Source of the DNA: Prolixibacteraceae bacterium
GTDB taxonomy: Bacteria; Bacteroidota; Bacteroidia; Bacteroidales; Prolixibacteraceae
Direction of reading: 5' to 3'
NCBI GenBank assembly: GCA_019459525.1
Contig: JAIBEY010000042.1
Location: 62,001 to 126,000, forward strand
DNA: 64,000 nt
This document shows, piece by piece, positions 40,342 through 49,794 of this stretch. The stretch's first letter is position 1; the number at the start of each line of letters is the position of its first letter. The notes beneath the pieces were generated by a model that was given only the letters and a program-made list of their open reading frames with translations, was not told where the DNA came from and did no database searches. Both the position numbers and the translations under genes were made by a program.

Positions 40342-41913
40342 ATGATGCTCTTGAAAAAAGATCGAAAAGCAATTCATACTACTATTTATTTTGCCTTGCT
40401 TCTGGCTATGGCAGTGAGTTTGCCCCTGTCGAAAGCGCTAATGAGTATTGTTCCCGGATTCCTGATGTTTAACTGGCTGGTAGAAGGGCAATTCAAAACC
40501 AAATTTCAGAGGCTAAAAGAGAAAAAATCAATCCTTCTGATCATCTCCGTATTTTTTATATATCTGATTGGTTTATTATGGACCAACAGCATGAAATGGG
40601 GCATGCACGATGTTAAAATTCAACTTCCGTTACTGATTTTACCACTTGTTATCGGGACGTCATCCCAATTGAATTATCAGCAGGTTAAACGGATTATTTA
40701 TACTTTTTCGGCGGCAGTAACAATCGCATCTCTTTGCAGCATCTGGGTTTTTCTGGGTTTATCCGGAAAAACAATTCAGGATCCGCGCGAAATGTCGCTG
40801 TTTATCTCCCATATCCGCTTTTCCCTCCTGATCAACATCAGCATCTTTTCAATGGGTTGGTATTTGGCCAATTCGGAGCGAAAACAAATTGCCGAAAAAA
40901 CGATTCTGACACTGGCAATACTCTGGTTAAGCCTGTTCCTGGTTATCCTGAAATCGGTTACCGGTTGGGTCGTTTTTCTGACTGTATCATCCATCGTGAT
41001 CTTTTGGGGGATTTTCCGAATAAAAAAGATGGTTTGGCGGATGGCCATGCTGGGCACATTACTCGCCCTTTTCGTAGTACCGGTCACTTACATCGCTTAT
41101 GTAATCCACCAATTCTATGATATCGAAACGTTGCCTCAAAATATCGACCAGGAAAAAACCAGCAAAGGCAATCCGTATTCGCACGACATGGAAAATAAAC
41201 AACTCGAAAACGGACACTATATCTTTTATTTTATAAACGAAAACGAGTTGCGCGAAGAATGGAACAAAAAGAGTACAATTAATTATGACAGCACTTCGGT
41301 TTCAGGTTATAACCGATATGTACTCATGCGATACCTGACTTCGAAAGGGCTACGCAAAGATGCCGAAGGTCTTGGAAAATTAAGCGATACCGATATCCGG
41401 AACATTGAAAACGGTATGACCAACTACCGTTTTGTGAATCCGCTTTCGTTTTATAACCGGATTTACCAGATTGTATGGGAAACCGATATTTACCGCAAAG
41501 GCGGAAACCCTTCCGGGCATTCGGTAACCCAGCGGATTGAGTACTACAAAATGGCAACGCAGATCATCAGTGAAAACTTCTTGTTTGGCACCGGTACAGG
41601 CGGATATTATGAGTCTTACCAGGAAAAGTACGATCAAAATAAGTTTTTTCAGAACCAACAGTTCCGGCAACGTTCGCACAACATGTTCCTGAGCTACTGG
41701 ATCGATTTCGGGGTCATTGGGCTTATTTACATTTGTTTTGCCTTGTTTTCACCAATTATGCTCGAACGCAAAACAAAAAGTTTCCTGCTCCTGATTTTTA
41801 TGCTGATTGTGCTGCTTTCTTTCCTGAACGAAGATTCGCTGAATAACCACGATGCCATTTCTTTTTTTGCATTTTTATACCCTTTGTATTTATACTCCAA
41901 CCATGAAATTTGA
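40342..41913 (+). CDS. O-antigen ligase family protein with large extracytoplasmic insertion
   Basis: Multi-TM; GTGTGGYYESYQEKYDQNKFFQNQQFRQRSHNMFLSYWIDFGVIGL resembling O-antigen ligase domain. Confidence 0.8.
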   Translation: MMLLKKDRKAIHTTIYFALLLAMAVSLPLSKALMSIVPGFLMFNWLVEGQFKTKFQRLKEKKSILLIISVFFIYLIGLLWTNSMKWGMHDVKIQLPLLILPLVIGTSSQLNYQQVKRIIYTFSAAVTIASLCSIWVFLGLSGKTIQDPREMSLFISHIRFSLLINISIFSMGWYLANSERKQIAEKTILTLAILWLSLFLVILKSVTGWVVFLTVSSIVIFWGIFRIKKMVWRMAMLGTLLALFVVPVTYIAYVIHQFYDIETLPQNIDQEKTSKGNPYSHDMENKQLENGHYIFYFINENELREEWNKKSTINYDSTSVSGYNRYVLMRYLTSKGLRKDAEGLGKLSDTDIRNIENGMTNYRFVNPLSFYNRIYQIVWETDIYRKGGNPSGHSVTQRIEYYKMATQIISENFLFGTGTGGYYESYQEKYDQNKFFQNQQFRQRSHNMFLSYWIDFGVIGLIYICFALFSPIMLERKTKSFLLLIFMLIVLLSFLNEDSLNNHDAISFFAFLYPLYLYSNHEI

Positions 41914-42427
41914 AACTATGGGAGATCGTTTACCTCTTGATTTTTTCATTCGCGATGTATTGGAAGTAGCTCCTGAGCTGCTCGGCAAATTATTGGTCCG
42001 CCAATTTGACGACGGACGGATTGAACGCTACCGGATTACCGAAGTTGAAGCCTACCGTGGTATAGAAGACCGTGCCTGTCATGCCAGCAAAGGACGTACT
42101 CCCCGCACTGATGTGATGTTTGCCCAAGGCGGAACGGTTTACGTTTACCTTATTTACGGACAATACTGGCTACTAAACCTGGTCACTGGCTTTGAAGGCG
42201 ATGCTTCAGCGGTTTTGATTCGTGGGGTCAACGGTTTTCCGGGACCGGGGCGTGTTGGGCGTGAACTTCAGCTCGACCGCTCGTTTTATGGCGAAAGCCT
42301 CACCCATTCCCCCAGAATTTGGGTGGAAGATGCCGAACCTGTTTCTGAAATCAAAACCTCAAAACGCATCGGAGTTGAGTATTCGGGCGAGGAATGGGCT
42401 GGAAAATTGTGGCGGTTTTACCTCTGA
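41903..42427 (+). CDS. DNA-3-methyladenine glycosylase (AAG/MPG family)
   Basis: LGKLLVRQFDDGRIERYRITEVEAYRGIEDRACHASKGRTPRTDVMFAQGGTVYVYLIYGQYWLLNLVTG; start likely at 41903 or 41918, overlapping preceding gene. Confidence 0.95.
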   Translation: MKFETMGDRLPLDFFIRDVLEVAPELLGKLLVRQFDDGRIERYRITEVEAYRGIEDRACHASKGRTPRTDVMFAQGGTVYVYLIYGQYWLLNLVTGFEGDASAVLIRGVNGFPGPGRVGRELQLDRSFYGESLTHSPRIWVEDAEPVSEIKTSKRIGVEYSGEEWAGKLWRFYL

Positions 42428-42429
42428 TC

Positions 42430-43545
42430 TCAAAACCTCTTCAGCAAAAAATCCTGATTAATGACCAAATAATAACCGAAGGCAAACGAAAAATTGGAGG
42501 TCAGGAAGTCGTAAAGGGCTTCGCCCTGAAACGCAAATTCGATATCTTTCAATATATGCTGCTTCATCATGTAATTAAAAGCTACCTGTGAGCGGTCTTG
42601 CTGCGACAGGGCAATATCGCGGTCTGAAATAGACATGTAAATCCGTTTTCCGTAGGGTGCAATAAATTGGTAGGCATTCCAGTAATCGAGCGAGAATTTT
42701 CCCAAACGGGTGTCACCAGCCAAAGTTACCGAATAACCATATCCATTGTCGTAACCATAAGGTGCGGGGCCATCAGGACATTGGTAACCAACCCAGTGCA
42801 GGTTTAAATCCACATTTTTTAAAAATCCTTGACCAACTTTGAAATTTGTTTCCAGCCCGGTAGCATAATTGTAATGCGTTATCACAGGTAGCGGACTCGA
42901 ATCAATTTCGCCACCCCGGTGATAAACCAGTAATTGTAACGGAACGTGAACGGTTGTAACTGAATTGGAGAGCAACTGTCCACGACCACTCAACCCAAAA
43001 GTAAAATGTTCCTGGTACGGATCACCCCTCAAAATAAACTGTTCCCAACTCATCCAGTTTTGAAGTTCAATATATTTCGATTGGTACATAAACTGAATAC
43101 CTTCGCGCGGGGCATCGGTCATTATTCGCTCGGGCTCCCAAAGCTGTTTCACCAAACCCTGATTGTTATTCTGATTCAGGTTGCCAAATACGACTTTCAT
43201 TTTATCGAACATCTGGTATTGTGCCGAAAACCAGGGGCGCACAATTGTAAAATCGTCACGACTGTGGTAACGCAGGAAATGCCCACCCACATCCAGTTTC
43301 AGTTTTTCAGAAAAGGTATAACTCAGTTTCGGGCGCAACCATGCACCTGTCCAGGTGTAGCCATCCACAATATCGCCCATGTATTCGGTATTGTGAAAGA
43401 AACTCATGTTCTCTATTCTGAAATTCAGCGTCTTAACTTCAGTGGTATCGAGATTTTTGTATGGATAATTCAGGTCAGAAAGTGATTGTGCATTCAACTG
43501 GTTAACAGCTAAAATCAGGCAAAATAAGTAAATGAGTTTTCGCAT
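42430..43545 (-). CDS. Hypothetical outer-membrane beta-barrel protein
   Basis: Signal peptide; amphipathic beta-strand pattern; C-terminal aromatic residue region. Confidence 0.5.
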   Translation of the reverse strand: MRKLIYLFCLILAVNQLNAQSLSDLNYPYKNLDTTEVKTLNFRIENMSFFHNTEYMGDIVDGYTWTGAWLRPKLSYTFSEKLKLDVGGHFLRYHSRDDFTIVRPWFSAQYQMFDKMKVVFGNLNQNNNQGLVKQLWEPERIMTDAPREGIQFMYQSKYIELQNWMSWEQFILRGDPYQEHFTFGLSGRGQLLSNSVTTVHVPLQLLVYHRGGEIDSSPLPVITHYNYATGLETNFKVGQGFLKNVDLNLHWVGYQCPDGPAPYGYDNGYGYSVTLAGDTRLGKFSLDYWNAYQFIAPYGKRIYMSISDRDIALSQQDRSQVAFNYMMKQHILKDIEFAFQGEALYDFLTSNFSFAFGYYLVINQDFLLKRF

Positions 43546-43550
43546 GGTAT

Positions 43551-44996
43551 CTAATTCTTTTTCGGGAGGATAAACCTGTCGTACAAAAATAAGAGAACTA
43601 CGGCACTTAAAGCCAGCGAACTGAAAATAATCCAGATCGATTGCGGATGGTAATTACCCCAGAGCAAGTCGGTCAACTGTTGCTGGGTCATACTCATTTG
43701 CCGTGCCGCTTCATTAAAATAGTCGGTTTTGGTAAACGAATCGCCTATCTCGGGAACAGATAGTCCGCGTTTGGCCACTTCGGCTTTCAGTAGAAAAAGT
43801 TTATCGGCAATTTTTTCATAAGGTGCCCCCGAAAGAAAACCGGCAATCTGGTGACCTAAAGCATACGGCAAAAATGAAGAGCCCATATAGAGTGCCTTTT
43901 TATCGGCCGGGGCAATGCTACCCACATATTCGGTAAACTTGGGCGAACTGCTCATTTCACCGAGCCCAAATATGAGCAAGCCAAAAAGAACAACCCAGCC
44001 GCTCTGAAAAGCAAACATCAGGAAAAGGCCAACAGACAAGACAAAAATACCTCCCATCATGGCATTCAACGGCCTGAAGCGCATCACGAATGCCGAAACT
44101 GCAATTTGAAAGGCAATGATAAAAAATGAATCCATGCTGCTTAGCGTAACTGCCGAAATGGTTCCGCTCTCGGTTCCGATCAGGTTAGCCAATGCCGGAA
44201 ACACCGAACGAATTCCTTCATAAATAACAGATGTATTTACCCAATCTTCAACAAAATTTGGGAACGAATAATACAATTGATTAAAAGCTGCCCAAAACAA
44301 CGACATGATTATCAGGAATAACGAATATCGCCAGTTTGCCAGCGTAATAAATATATTTTTGAATGGTTGAAGAATCGATTGGAGTAGCGGTACTGCTGCT
44401 TTTTTCTCTTCGGGTTCTTTAAAAAACAACAAGGTAATCAGAAAGTTAATGGCAATGGCCACAATCGAAAGCATAAACACGAAGTTCCAACCTTTGCCCA
44501 AAACAATTCCGGCAACAAAAGGGCCAATAAACCCACCAATGTTTACGATCATATAAAAAATTCCGAACCCGATGGAAGCTGTTTCTTCATTAGTCGATTT
44601 CGAAATCATTGCTGAAATAATTGGTTTAAAAAAAGAGCCCCCCACACAAATCCAGATAAACGACACAAAAACCATATTGAAACTATCGAATTGCTGGATC
44701 ATATAAAATCCCGAACTATAAAGCAGGAACGACAGCAACAAGACCCGTTTGTACCCGACTTTATCGGCAATGGCTCCCGTTAAAATGGGCAAAAAATACA
44801 ATAACATGGAGCCGGTTCCCATAATCGCCCCTTTTTCGACAGGAGAAAACCCCATCGCCCCCGTTTCTTTCGAGCCAACCAGGAAAAGGCCAAAACCCAT
44901 GTAAAAACCGTACCAGGCATAGCGTTCGAACAATTCGATGAGGTTTGATATCCAGAATATGGAAGGATATTTCTTAAAAATCTGAAGTTGTGACAT
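43551..44996 (-). CDS. MFS transporter (POT/oligopeptide-like)
   Basis: About 12 TM helices; FWISNLIELFERYAWYGFYMGFGLFLV and GAIADKVGYKRVLLLSFLLYSSGFYM resemble POT-family signatures. Confidence 0.75.
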   Translation of the reverse strand: MSQLQIFKKYPSIFWISNLIELFERYAWYGFYMGFGLFLVGSKETGAMGFSPVEKGAIMGTGSMLLYFLPILTGAIADKVGYKRVLLLSFLLYSSGFYMIQQFDSFNMVFVSFIWICVGGSFFKPIISAMISKSTNEETASIGFGIFYMIVNIGGFIGPFVAGIVLGKGWNFVFMLSIVAIAINFLITLLFFKEPEEKKAAVPLLQSILQPFKNIFITLANWRYSLFLIIMSLFWAAFNQLYYSFPNFVEDWVNTSVIYEGIRSVFPALANLIGTESGTISAVTLSSMDSFFIIAFQIAVSAFVMRFRPLNAMMGGIFVLSVGLFLMFAFQSGWVVLFGLLIFGLGEMSSSPKFTEYVGSIAPADKKALYMGSSFLPYALGHQIAGFLSGAPYEKIADKLFLLKAEVAKRGLSVPEIGDSFTKTDYFNEAARQMSMTQQQLTDLLWGNYHPQSIWIIFSSLALSAVVLLFLYDRFILPKKN

Positions 44997-45360
44997 TGAA
45001 AAGTAAATAAGAATTCGGAAGCGCAAAATAGCAAAAAAAGGTTAGCATTTGAAAGCAGAGAAAGACAGTTAAAAAGAGCTGGGGTCATTGATGCAAAAGC
45101 AATCGGTAGTTTGCAAAACGATGACTTCGATTGCTTTTATTTTATCCAATGGTCATCGAAAAAAGCCCTTTAAGAATAATTAACGAATAAGGCTGAAAGG
45201 CAGACCGATAAAAACAAAGGTTTTACTATTTTTGTTCTTCTTTTTACGAATCAGGGTCATGAAAACATTGGTGTTCAAAAAGAACGCAATTGTATGTCGG
45301 TAACGAACATTAAATTTTCATCATTCTGTTCAGAAAATATTAATTAACAACACCTTAGAG

Positions 45361-47043
45361 ATGAATATTTCAAAAGCAAAAAAAGCAGGGATTGTTATCG
45401 TTGGGGTTATCGTATTTGCCATAAGCTTTTATAGTTTCAAGCAAGACGATAAAAACTTCCAGATAGCCAAGAACCTCGATATTTATTACACCCTTTTCAG
45501 GGAACTGAATCTGTTCTATGTTGATGACGTTGAGCCGAATAAACTGGTAAAAACCAGTATCGATAAAATGCTCGAATCGCTCGATCCATACACCAATTTT
45601 ATTCCCGAAGACGATGTGGAAGACTTCAGGTTTATGACCACAGGTGAATATGCAGGTATCGGGGCACTCATCAGTAAACAAAACGGGCAGATCGTGATTT
45701 CTGAACCTTACGAAGGATTTCCGGCGCAGAAAAGTGGCTTGAGGGCGGGCGATATTTTACTCGAAGTAGCCGGAAAAGCAACCGAAAAACTTTCGACTGA
45801 AGACGTAAGCAATCTGCTGAAAGGCCCTGCCAGCAAACCCGTTGTAGTTAAAATACAGCGCTATGGGCAAAAAAAACCGATGGATATCGAAATTGTCCGC
45901 GAAAAAATCCAGATCGATCCGGTACCATACTACGGAATGCTCGATAAAGAAACCGGATACATCCGCCTGTCGAATTTTACTGTGGATTGTACCGAACGGG
46001 TAAAAATTGCATTAATAGACCTGAAAGAAAAACAAGGAGCCAAATCGCTGGTGCTCGACCTTCGCTCTAACCCCGGAGGATTACTGATGGAAGCTGTACG
46101 CATTGCAAACCTGTTTATTCCAAAAGGTGAGGAAATTGTAAGCACTAAGGGAAAAGTGAAACAATGGGATAAAGTTTATACTGCCACTGAAAATCCGGTG
46201 GACACGCTGATGCCTATCGCCGTTTTGGTTAACCGCGGATCGGCTTCGGCCTCCGAAATCGTGGCAGGCGCCATACAGGATCTCGACCGCGGAATGATTA
46301 TCGGAACCCGCACTTTTGGGAAAGGTTTGGTTCAAACAACCCGGGATTTAAGCTACAATGCCAAACTTAAAATCACCACAGCCAAATACTACATTCCCAG
46401 CGGACGATGCATTCAGGCACTCGACTATACCCACCGAAACGAAGACGGTAGTGTCGGCGTTGTTCCCGATTCGCTGATTACCAAATATACCACTAAAAAA
46501 GGGCGTATTGTATTTGATGGCGGCGGTGTAGTTCCGGATATTACTGTTGAAGATGAAGCTCTGAGTAACCTGGCAGTGAACCTGGTAACCCAGTCGGTAA
46601 TTTTTGATTATGCCACTTACTTCAACAGCAAAACCGAAAAAATAGCTCCACCAGAAACGTACTCCATTTCTCCTGAAGTTTATACCGATTTTGCCCAGTT
46701 TGTAAAAAATAAAGATTTTAAATACGAATCGAAAACTGAAGAAGAACTGGACAACTTGCTTGAGGTGGCAAAAAAAGAAAAGTACTACGACATTTCTAAG
46801 GATGAATTTGAGAAACTAAAAGCCAAACTTGGCCATAATCTCGATCAGGATCTGGAACATTTTAAAACAGAAGTTTCCGAACTATTGGCTGATGAGATTA
46901 TTTCGAGATATTACTACCAAAAAGGAGCCATTAAAGCGGCCCTGAAAGACGATACAGATGTTAAGAAGGCCGTAGAAATTTTGCATAAACCCGATGGCTA
47001 TGCAGCTATATTCGATAAGGGAAGAATAATTAAATCCAATTAA
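45361..47043 (+). CDS. S41 family C-terminal processing peptidase
   Basis: PDZ (EGFPAQKSGLRAGDILLEVAG) plus S41: LVLDLRSNPGG, VNRGSASASEIVAGAIQD, GTRTFGKGLVQT. Confidence 0.95.
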   Translation: MNISKAKKAGIVIVGVIVFAISFYSFKQDDKNFQIAKNLDIYYTLFRELNLFYVDDVEPNKLVKTSIDKMLESLDPYTNFIPEDDVEDFRFMTTGEYAGIGALISKQNGQIVISEPYEGFPAQKSGLRAGDILLEVAGKATEKLSTEDVSNLLKGPASKPVVVKIQRYGQKKPMDIEIVREKIQIDPVPYYGMLDKETGYIRLSNFTVDCTERVKIALIDLKEKQGAKSLVLDLRSNPGGLLMEAVRIANLFIPKGEEIVSTKGKVKQWDKVYTATENPVDTLMPIAVLVNRGSASASEIVAGAIQDLDRGMIIGTRTFGKGLVQTTRDLSYNAKLKITTAKYYIPSGRCIQALDYTHRNEDGSVGVVPDSLITKYTTKKGRIVFDGGGVVPDITVEDEALSNLAVNLVTQSVIFDYATYFNSKTEKIAPPETYSISPEVYTDFAQFVKNKDFKYESKTEEELDNLLEVAKKEKYYDISKDEFEKLKAKLGHNLDQDLEHFKTEVSELLADEIISRYYYQKGAIKAALKDDTDVKKAVEILHKPDGYAAIFDKGRIIKSN

Positions 47044-47068
47044 TCCCCGAAACGGACGTAAAAAAATA

Positions 47069-47104
47069 AACCCGGACAGGAAAACTGTACCGGGTTATTT
47101 TTTT
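47069..47104. terminator. Bidirectional intrinsic terminator
   Basis: AACCCGGACAG-gaaaa-CTGTaCCGGGTT with T-run on + and A-run (U-run on -) flanks, between convergent genes. Confidence 0.85.
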
Positions 47105-47121
47105 ATTGATGTGAGAAATAT

Positions 47122-47622
47122 TTACATCCCAAATATATGAGGATACATGATAGCGAGAACAAGAGTTATGAGAACCAAAACTCCTAAACCAATAAAGAAC
47201 ATGATAACACCTATTTTATATCTTTTATTCGATTTCACCAACTCGGTAACCGATGTTATTTTGTAGATTTTGTTTACCAATTTCTGAAGTGCCATTTGGT
47301 CTTTTACGATGTAATCGTATGCCCCGTATTTCATGCTGTTAATGGCTATCTCAATGCTGTCTTGTCCCGAAAGAAAAATAAACTCGACATTAGGATTGGT
47401 CTTTTTTGCTTTTATGAGTACCTCAATTCCGGTCATCCCTTCCAGTAAATAATCCTGAATAACAATATCCGGATTTTTATCCATATTTTTTAGTACATCT
47501 TCTCCTGAAAGAAAAGACATAACATTCGTAAACTTATTAGTTTTCAGATAACTGACTACGAGTTTGTTGTACATTTGATTGTCTTCAACAACAAATATCA
47601 GAGGATTCTTGGCGTTTTGCAT
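47122..47622 (-). CDS. Response regulator receiver protein with C-terminal transmembrane helix
   Basis: Receiver: FVVEDNQMYNKLV...DIVIQDYLLEGMTGIEVL...FLSGQDS...YIVKDQ; C-term GVIMFFIGLGVLVLITLVLAIMYPHIF. Confidence 0.9.
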   Translation of the reverse strand: MQNAKNPLIFVVEDNQMYNKLVVSYLKTNKFTNVMSFLSGEDVLKNMDKNPDIVIQDYLLEGMTGIEVLIKAKKTNPNVEFIFLSGQDSIEIAINSMKYGAYDYIVKDQMALQKLVNKIYKITSVTELVKSNKRYKIGVIMFFIGLGVLVLITLVLAIMYPHIFGM

Positions 47623-47891
47623 GCTGTAAATATAGATATTTATCCAAAATTATTGTGTAGTCGATAAATTTGATTCCGTACTAACTTAGCTTTAACAGCT
47701 ATACGGATTAACCAAATTTAGAAAAAAAACTAAATATAACCGAAGATTCTCTATCTGGAACGATTTTTTTTATTTTTTAGTGTAGCCAACTCATTATTTA
47801 CCTCCTTTAATTCCTAATTTTGGCTTTTATCCACAACATTTCAGGTAAATACGCGATCAGGAAGAACACATATTTTACGGATAAAACAAGT

Positions 47892-48653
47892 ATGATTTTA
47901 ACTATCGACATCGGCAATACCAATATCGTTTTCGGGGTTTCACGAGAAAACAATTGGTTGAAAATTTGGAGAATACAAACAGACTGGTCAAAAACAGCCG
48001 ATGAATATGAAGTCATTTTCAGGTCGCTGTTCACCGGTTCAAAGATTTGTAAAGAAGAAATCTCCAAAACGGTATTAAGCAGTGTGGTTCCGAGCCTGAT
48101 CAGGCCTTTTCGGGAAATGTTGAGCCATTTGCTGGGCCATTTCCCAATTCTTGTAGAACCTTCAATTTACGACAAATTGCCTGTTGAAATATTGAATCCA
48201 TATGAGATAGGTACAGATTTGGTTGCCGATGCCACAGCGGCCTTTATTCGTTATGGCGGGCCTTGTATGGTTATCGATTTTGGTACTGCACTTACCTTTA
48301 CCACCATCGGGAAGTCTGGTAAAATACTCGGCGTTGCCATTGCTCCCGGATTACAAACGGCACTCAAATCACTCACCGGAAATACGGCCCAGCTTCGTGA
48401 TGTACAATTGGCGGCTCCTCCTTCAGTGCTTGGAGAAAATACGATTCATGCCATTCAATCGGGATTGGTGCTTGGCTTTGCCGGACTGGTCGATTCCATC
48501 ATTGGCCGAACCGAAGCTGAACTTGGAGAAAAACTCACGGTAATTGCTACTGGTGGGTTGTCGTCTGTCTTACAAAATGTATCTTCAGGCATACAGCTTA
48601 TTGATGAAAACCTCACCTTGGATGGCCTGAAATTTATAGCAGAACACGTCTAA
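47892..48653 (+). CDS. coaX: Type III pantothenate kinase
   Basis: MILTIDIGNTNIVFGV; NPYEIGTDLVADATAAFIRYGGPCMVIDFGTALTFTTI; start at 47892. Confidence 0.95.
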   Translation: MILTIDIGNTNIVFGVSRENNWLKIWRIQTDWSKTADEYEVIFRSLFTGSKICKEEISKTVLSSVVPSLIRPFREMLSHLLGHFPILVEPSIYDKLPVEILNPYEIGTDLVADATAAFIRYGGPCMVIDFGTALTFTTIGKSGKILGVAIAPGLQTALKSLTGNTAQLRDVQLAAPPSVLGENTIHAIQSGLVLGFAGLVDSIIGRTEAELGEKLTVIATGGLSSVLQNVSSGIQLIDENLTLDGLKFIAEHV

Positions 48654-48741
48654 TTGTGTTTAAACAATTAATTCTTCCGAATGAATCTGATTCTGACAAA
48701 AATAGTTTTTCTCCGAAACAGAATTAATCAAGGCTATTTTC

Positions 48742-48749
48742 TACTTTTG
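48742..48749 (+). promoter_or_regulatory. Candidate -7 element for riboswitch-1 transcript
   Basis: TACTTTTG just upstream of cobalamin aptamer. Confidence 0.55.
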
Positions 48750-48759
48750 TGGCGTATTG

Positions 48760-48965
48760 GTTGACGAGCTTCCGGAGTTTTGGAAGCAAGTCTGAAAAGG
48801 GAATCCGGTGCAATACCGGAGCTGTACCCGCAGCTGTAAACCTCTGAATAACTTTTTGCAACCTCTGCCACTGTCAAGCCTAAAGCGAGACGGGAAGGCC
48901 GCAAAAAGTGAGGTGAGCCAGAAGACCTGCCAGTTCAAAATCAATGTAAGTCGAATCTTCGGGAA
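48760..48965 (+). ncRNA. Cobalamin riboswitch 1
   Basis: GGGAATCCGGTGCAATACCGGAGCTGTACCCGCAGCTGTAAACCTC...GCCACTGTCAAGCCTAAAGCGAGACGGGAAGGCCGCAAAAAGTGAGGTGAGCCAGAAGACCTGCC. Confidence 0.97.
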
Positions 48966-49028
48966 AAAAGATCGGTGAAGGGCAACTGCTGTTTCCATTT
49001 CATTTCTTCCGGAATAACATTTTGTATT

Positions 49029-49676
49029 ATGCTATTATTTTCGTCGTGGAGTGGCGGTAAAGACTGCATGTTGGCACTTTACCGTATCCAAAAATCAGGT
49101 ACTCACCAGGTAAAAGTTCTCCTGAACATGTGCGATGCCGGATCGGATGTTTCGCGTTCGCACGGAATCAGGCAAGAGTTGGTAGCCCGACAAGCCGAAG
49201 CGCTGGGTATTGAATTGCTTCAACCTAAAACCGACCGCGCTGGTTACGAACAGAATTTTAAAGCAGCCATCCTGAAACTGAAAGAGCAAGGAATTGCCGG
49301 CGGGGTTTTTGGCGACATTTACCTTTGGGAACATCGCCATTGGATAGAGCACGTATGCAGCGATTGCGGCGTTGAAGCCATCTTTCCGCTGTGGGACAAT
49401 CCGGTAAACGAACTGGCTGCCGAAATTATTGGTGAAGGCTTTAAAACACTGACCGTTTCGGTAAATGCCAAACAACTGACCGAAAATTTCATCGGTCGTA
49501 TTTACGATCAGGAATTTGTTGCCGAGCTTTCTGAATTCGAGGGTATCGACGTTTGCGCCGAGCTGGGTGAGTTTCACACCTTCGTGTACGATGGCCCCAA
49601 TTTTAAGCATGCGGTTTCGTTTCAGAAAGGAGCCGTTCATTTTCGGGATAATCATTGGTTTCTGGAGATAATATAG
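49029..49676 (+). CDS. Dph6/COG2102-like ATP pyrophosphatase (annotated generically as diphthine--ammonia ligase), B12-riboswitch controlled
   Basis: LFSSWSGGKDCMLALYRIQKSG PP-loop; GGVFGDIYLWEHRHWIEHVCSDCGVEAIFPLW. Confidence 0.88.
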   Translation: MLLFSSWSGGKDCMLALYRIQKSGTHQVKVLLNMCDAGSDVSRSHGIRQELVARQAEALGIELLQPKTDRAGYEQNFKAAILKLKEQGIAGGVFGDIYLWEHRHWIEHVCSDCGVEAIFPLWDNPVNELAAEIIGEGFKTLTVSVNAKQLTENFIGRIYDQEFVAELSEFEGIDVCAELGEFHTFVYDGPNFKHAVSFQKGAVHFRDNHWFLEII

Positions 49677-49682
49677 AAATAG

Positions 49683-49790
49683 CCTCATCCCCAACCCTTC
49701 TCCGGGGGAGAAGGGAGTTTTGAGAGCACATTAATGTGAATTTATACTTCCTAAAGTCCCCCGTTTGGGGGATTAGGGGGGCAAAAAAGT
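49683..49790. repeat. Intergenic repeat-like element with two hairpins
   Basis: CCTCATCCCCAACCCTTCTCCGGGGGAGAAGGG (9-bp perfect stem 49695-49715) and TCCCCC-gttt-GGGGGA (49757-49772). Confidence 0.6.
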
Positions 49791-49794
49791 AGAT

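Noticed and set aside
41050-41560. Large soluble insertion in the second O-antigen ligase as a novel domain
   Set aside because: A similar insertion (NGHYIFYFINENELREEW...YLTSKGLRKDAEGLGKLSD) is, as far as I recall, common in Bacteroidota O-antigen ligase homologs, so not specific to this locus.
41852-41913. Overlap of O-antigen ligase and 3-methyladenine glycosylase ORFs as a gene fusion or frameshift
   Set aside because: A start codon at 41903 or 41918 gives a normal-length glycosylase; the longer ORF just extends into the upstream gene.
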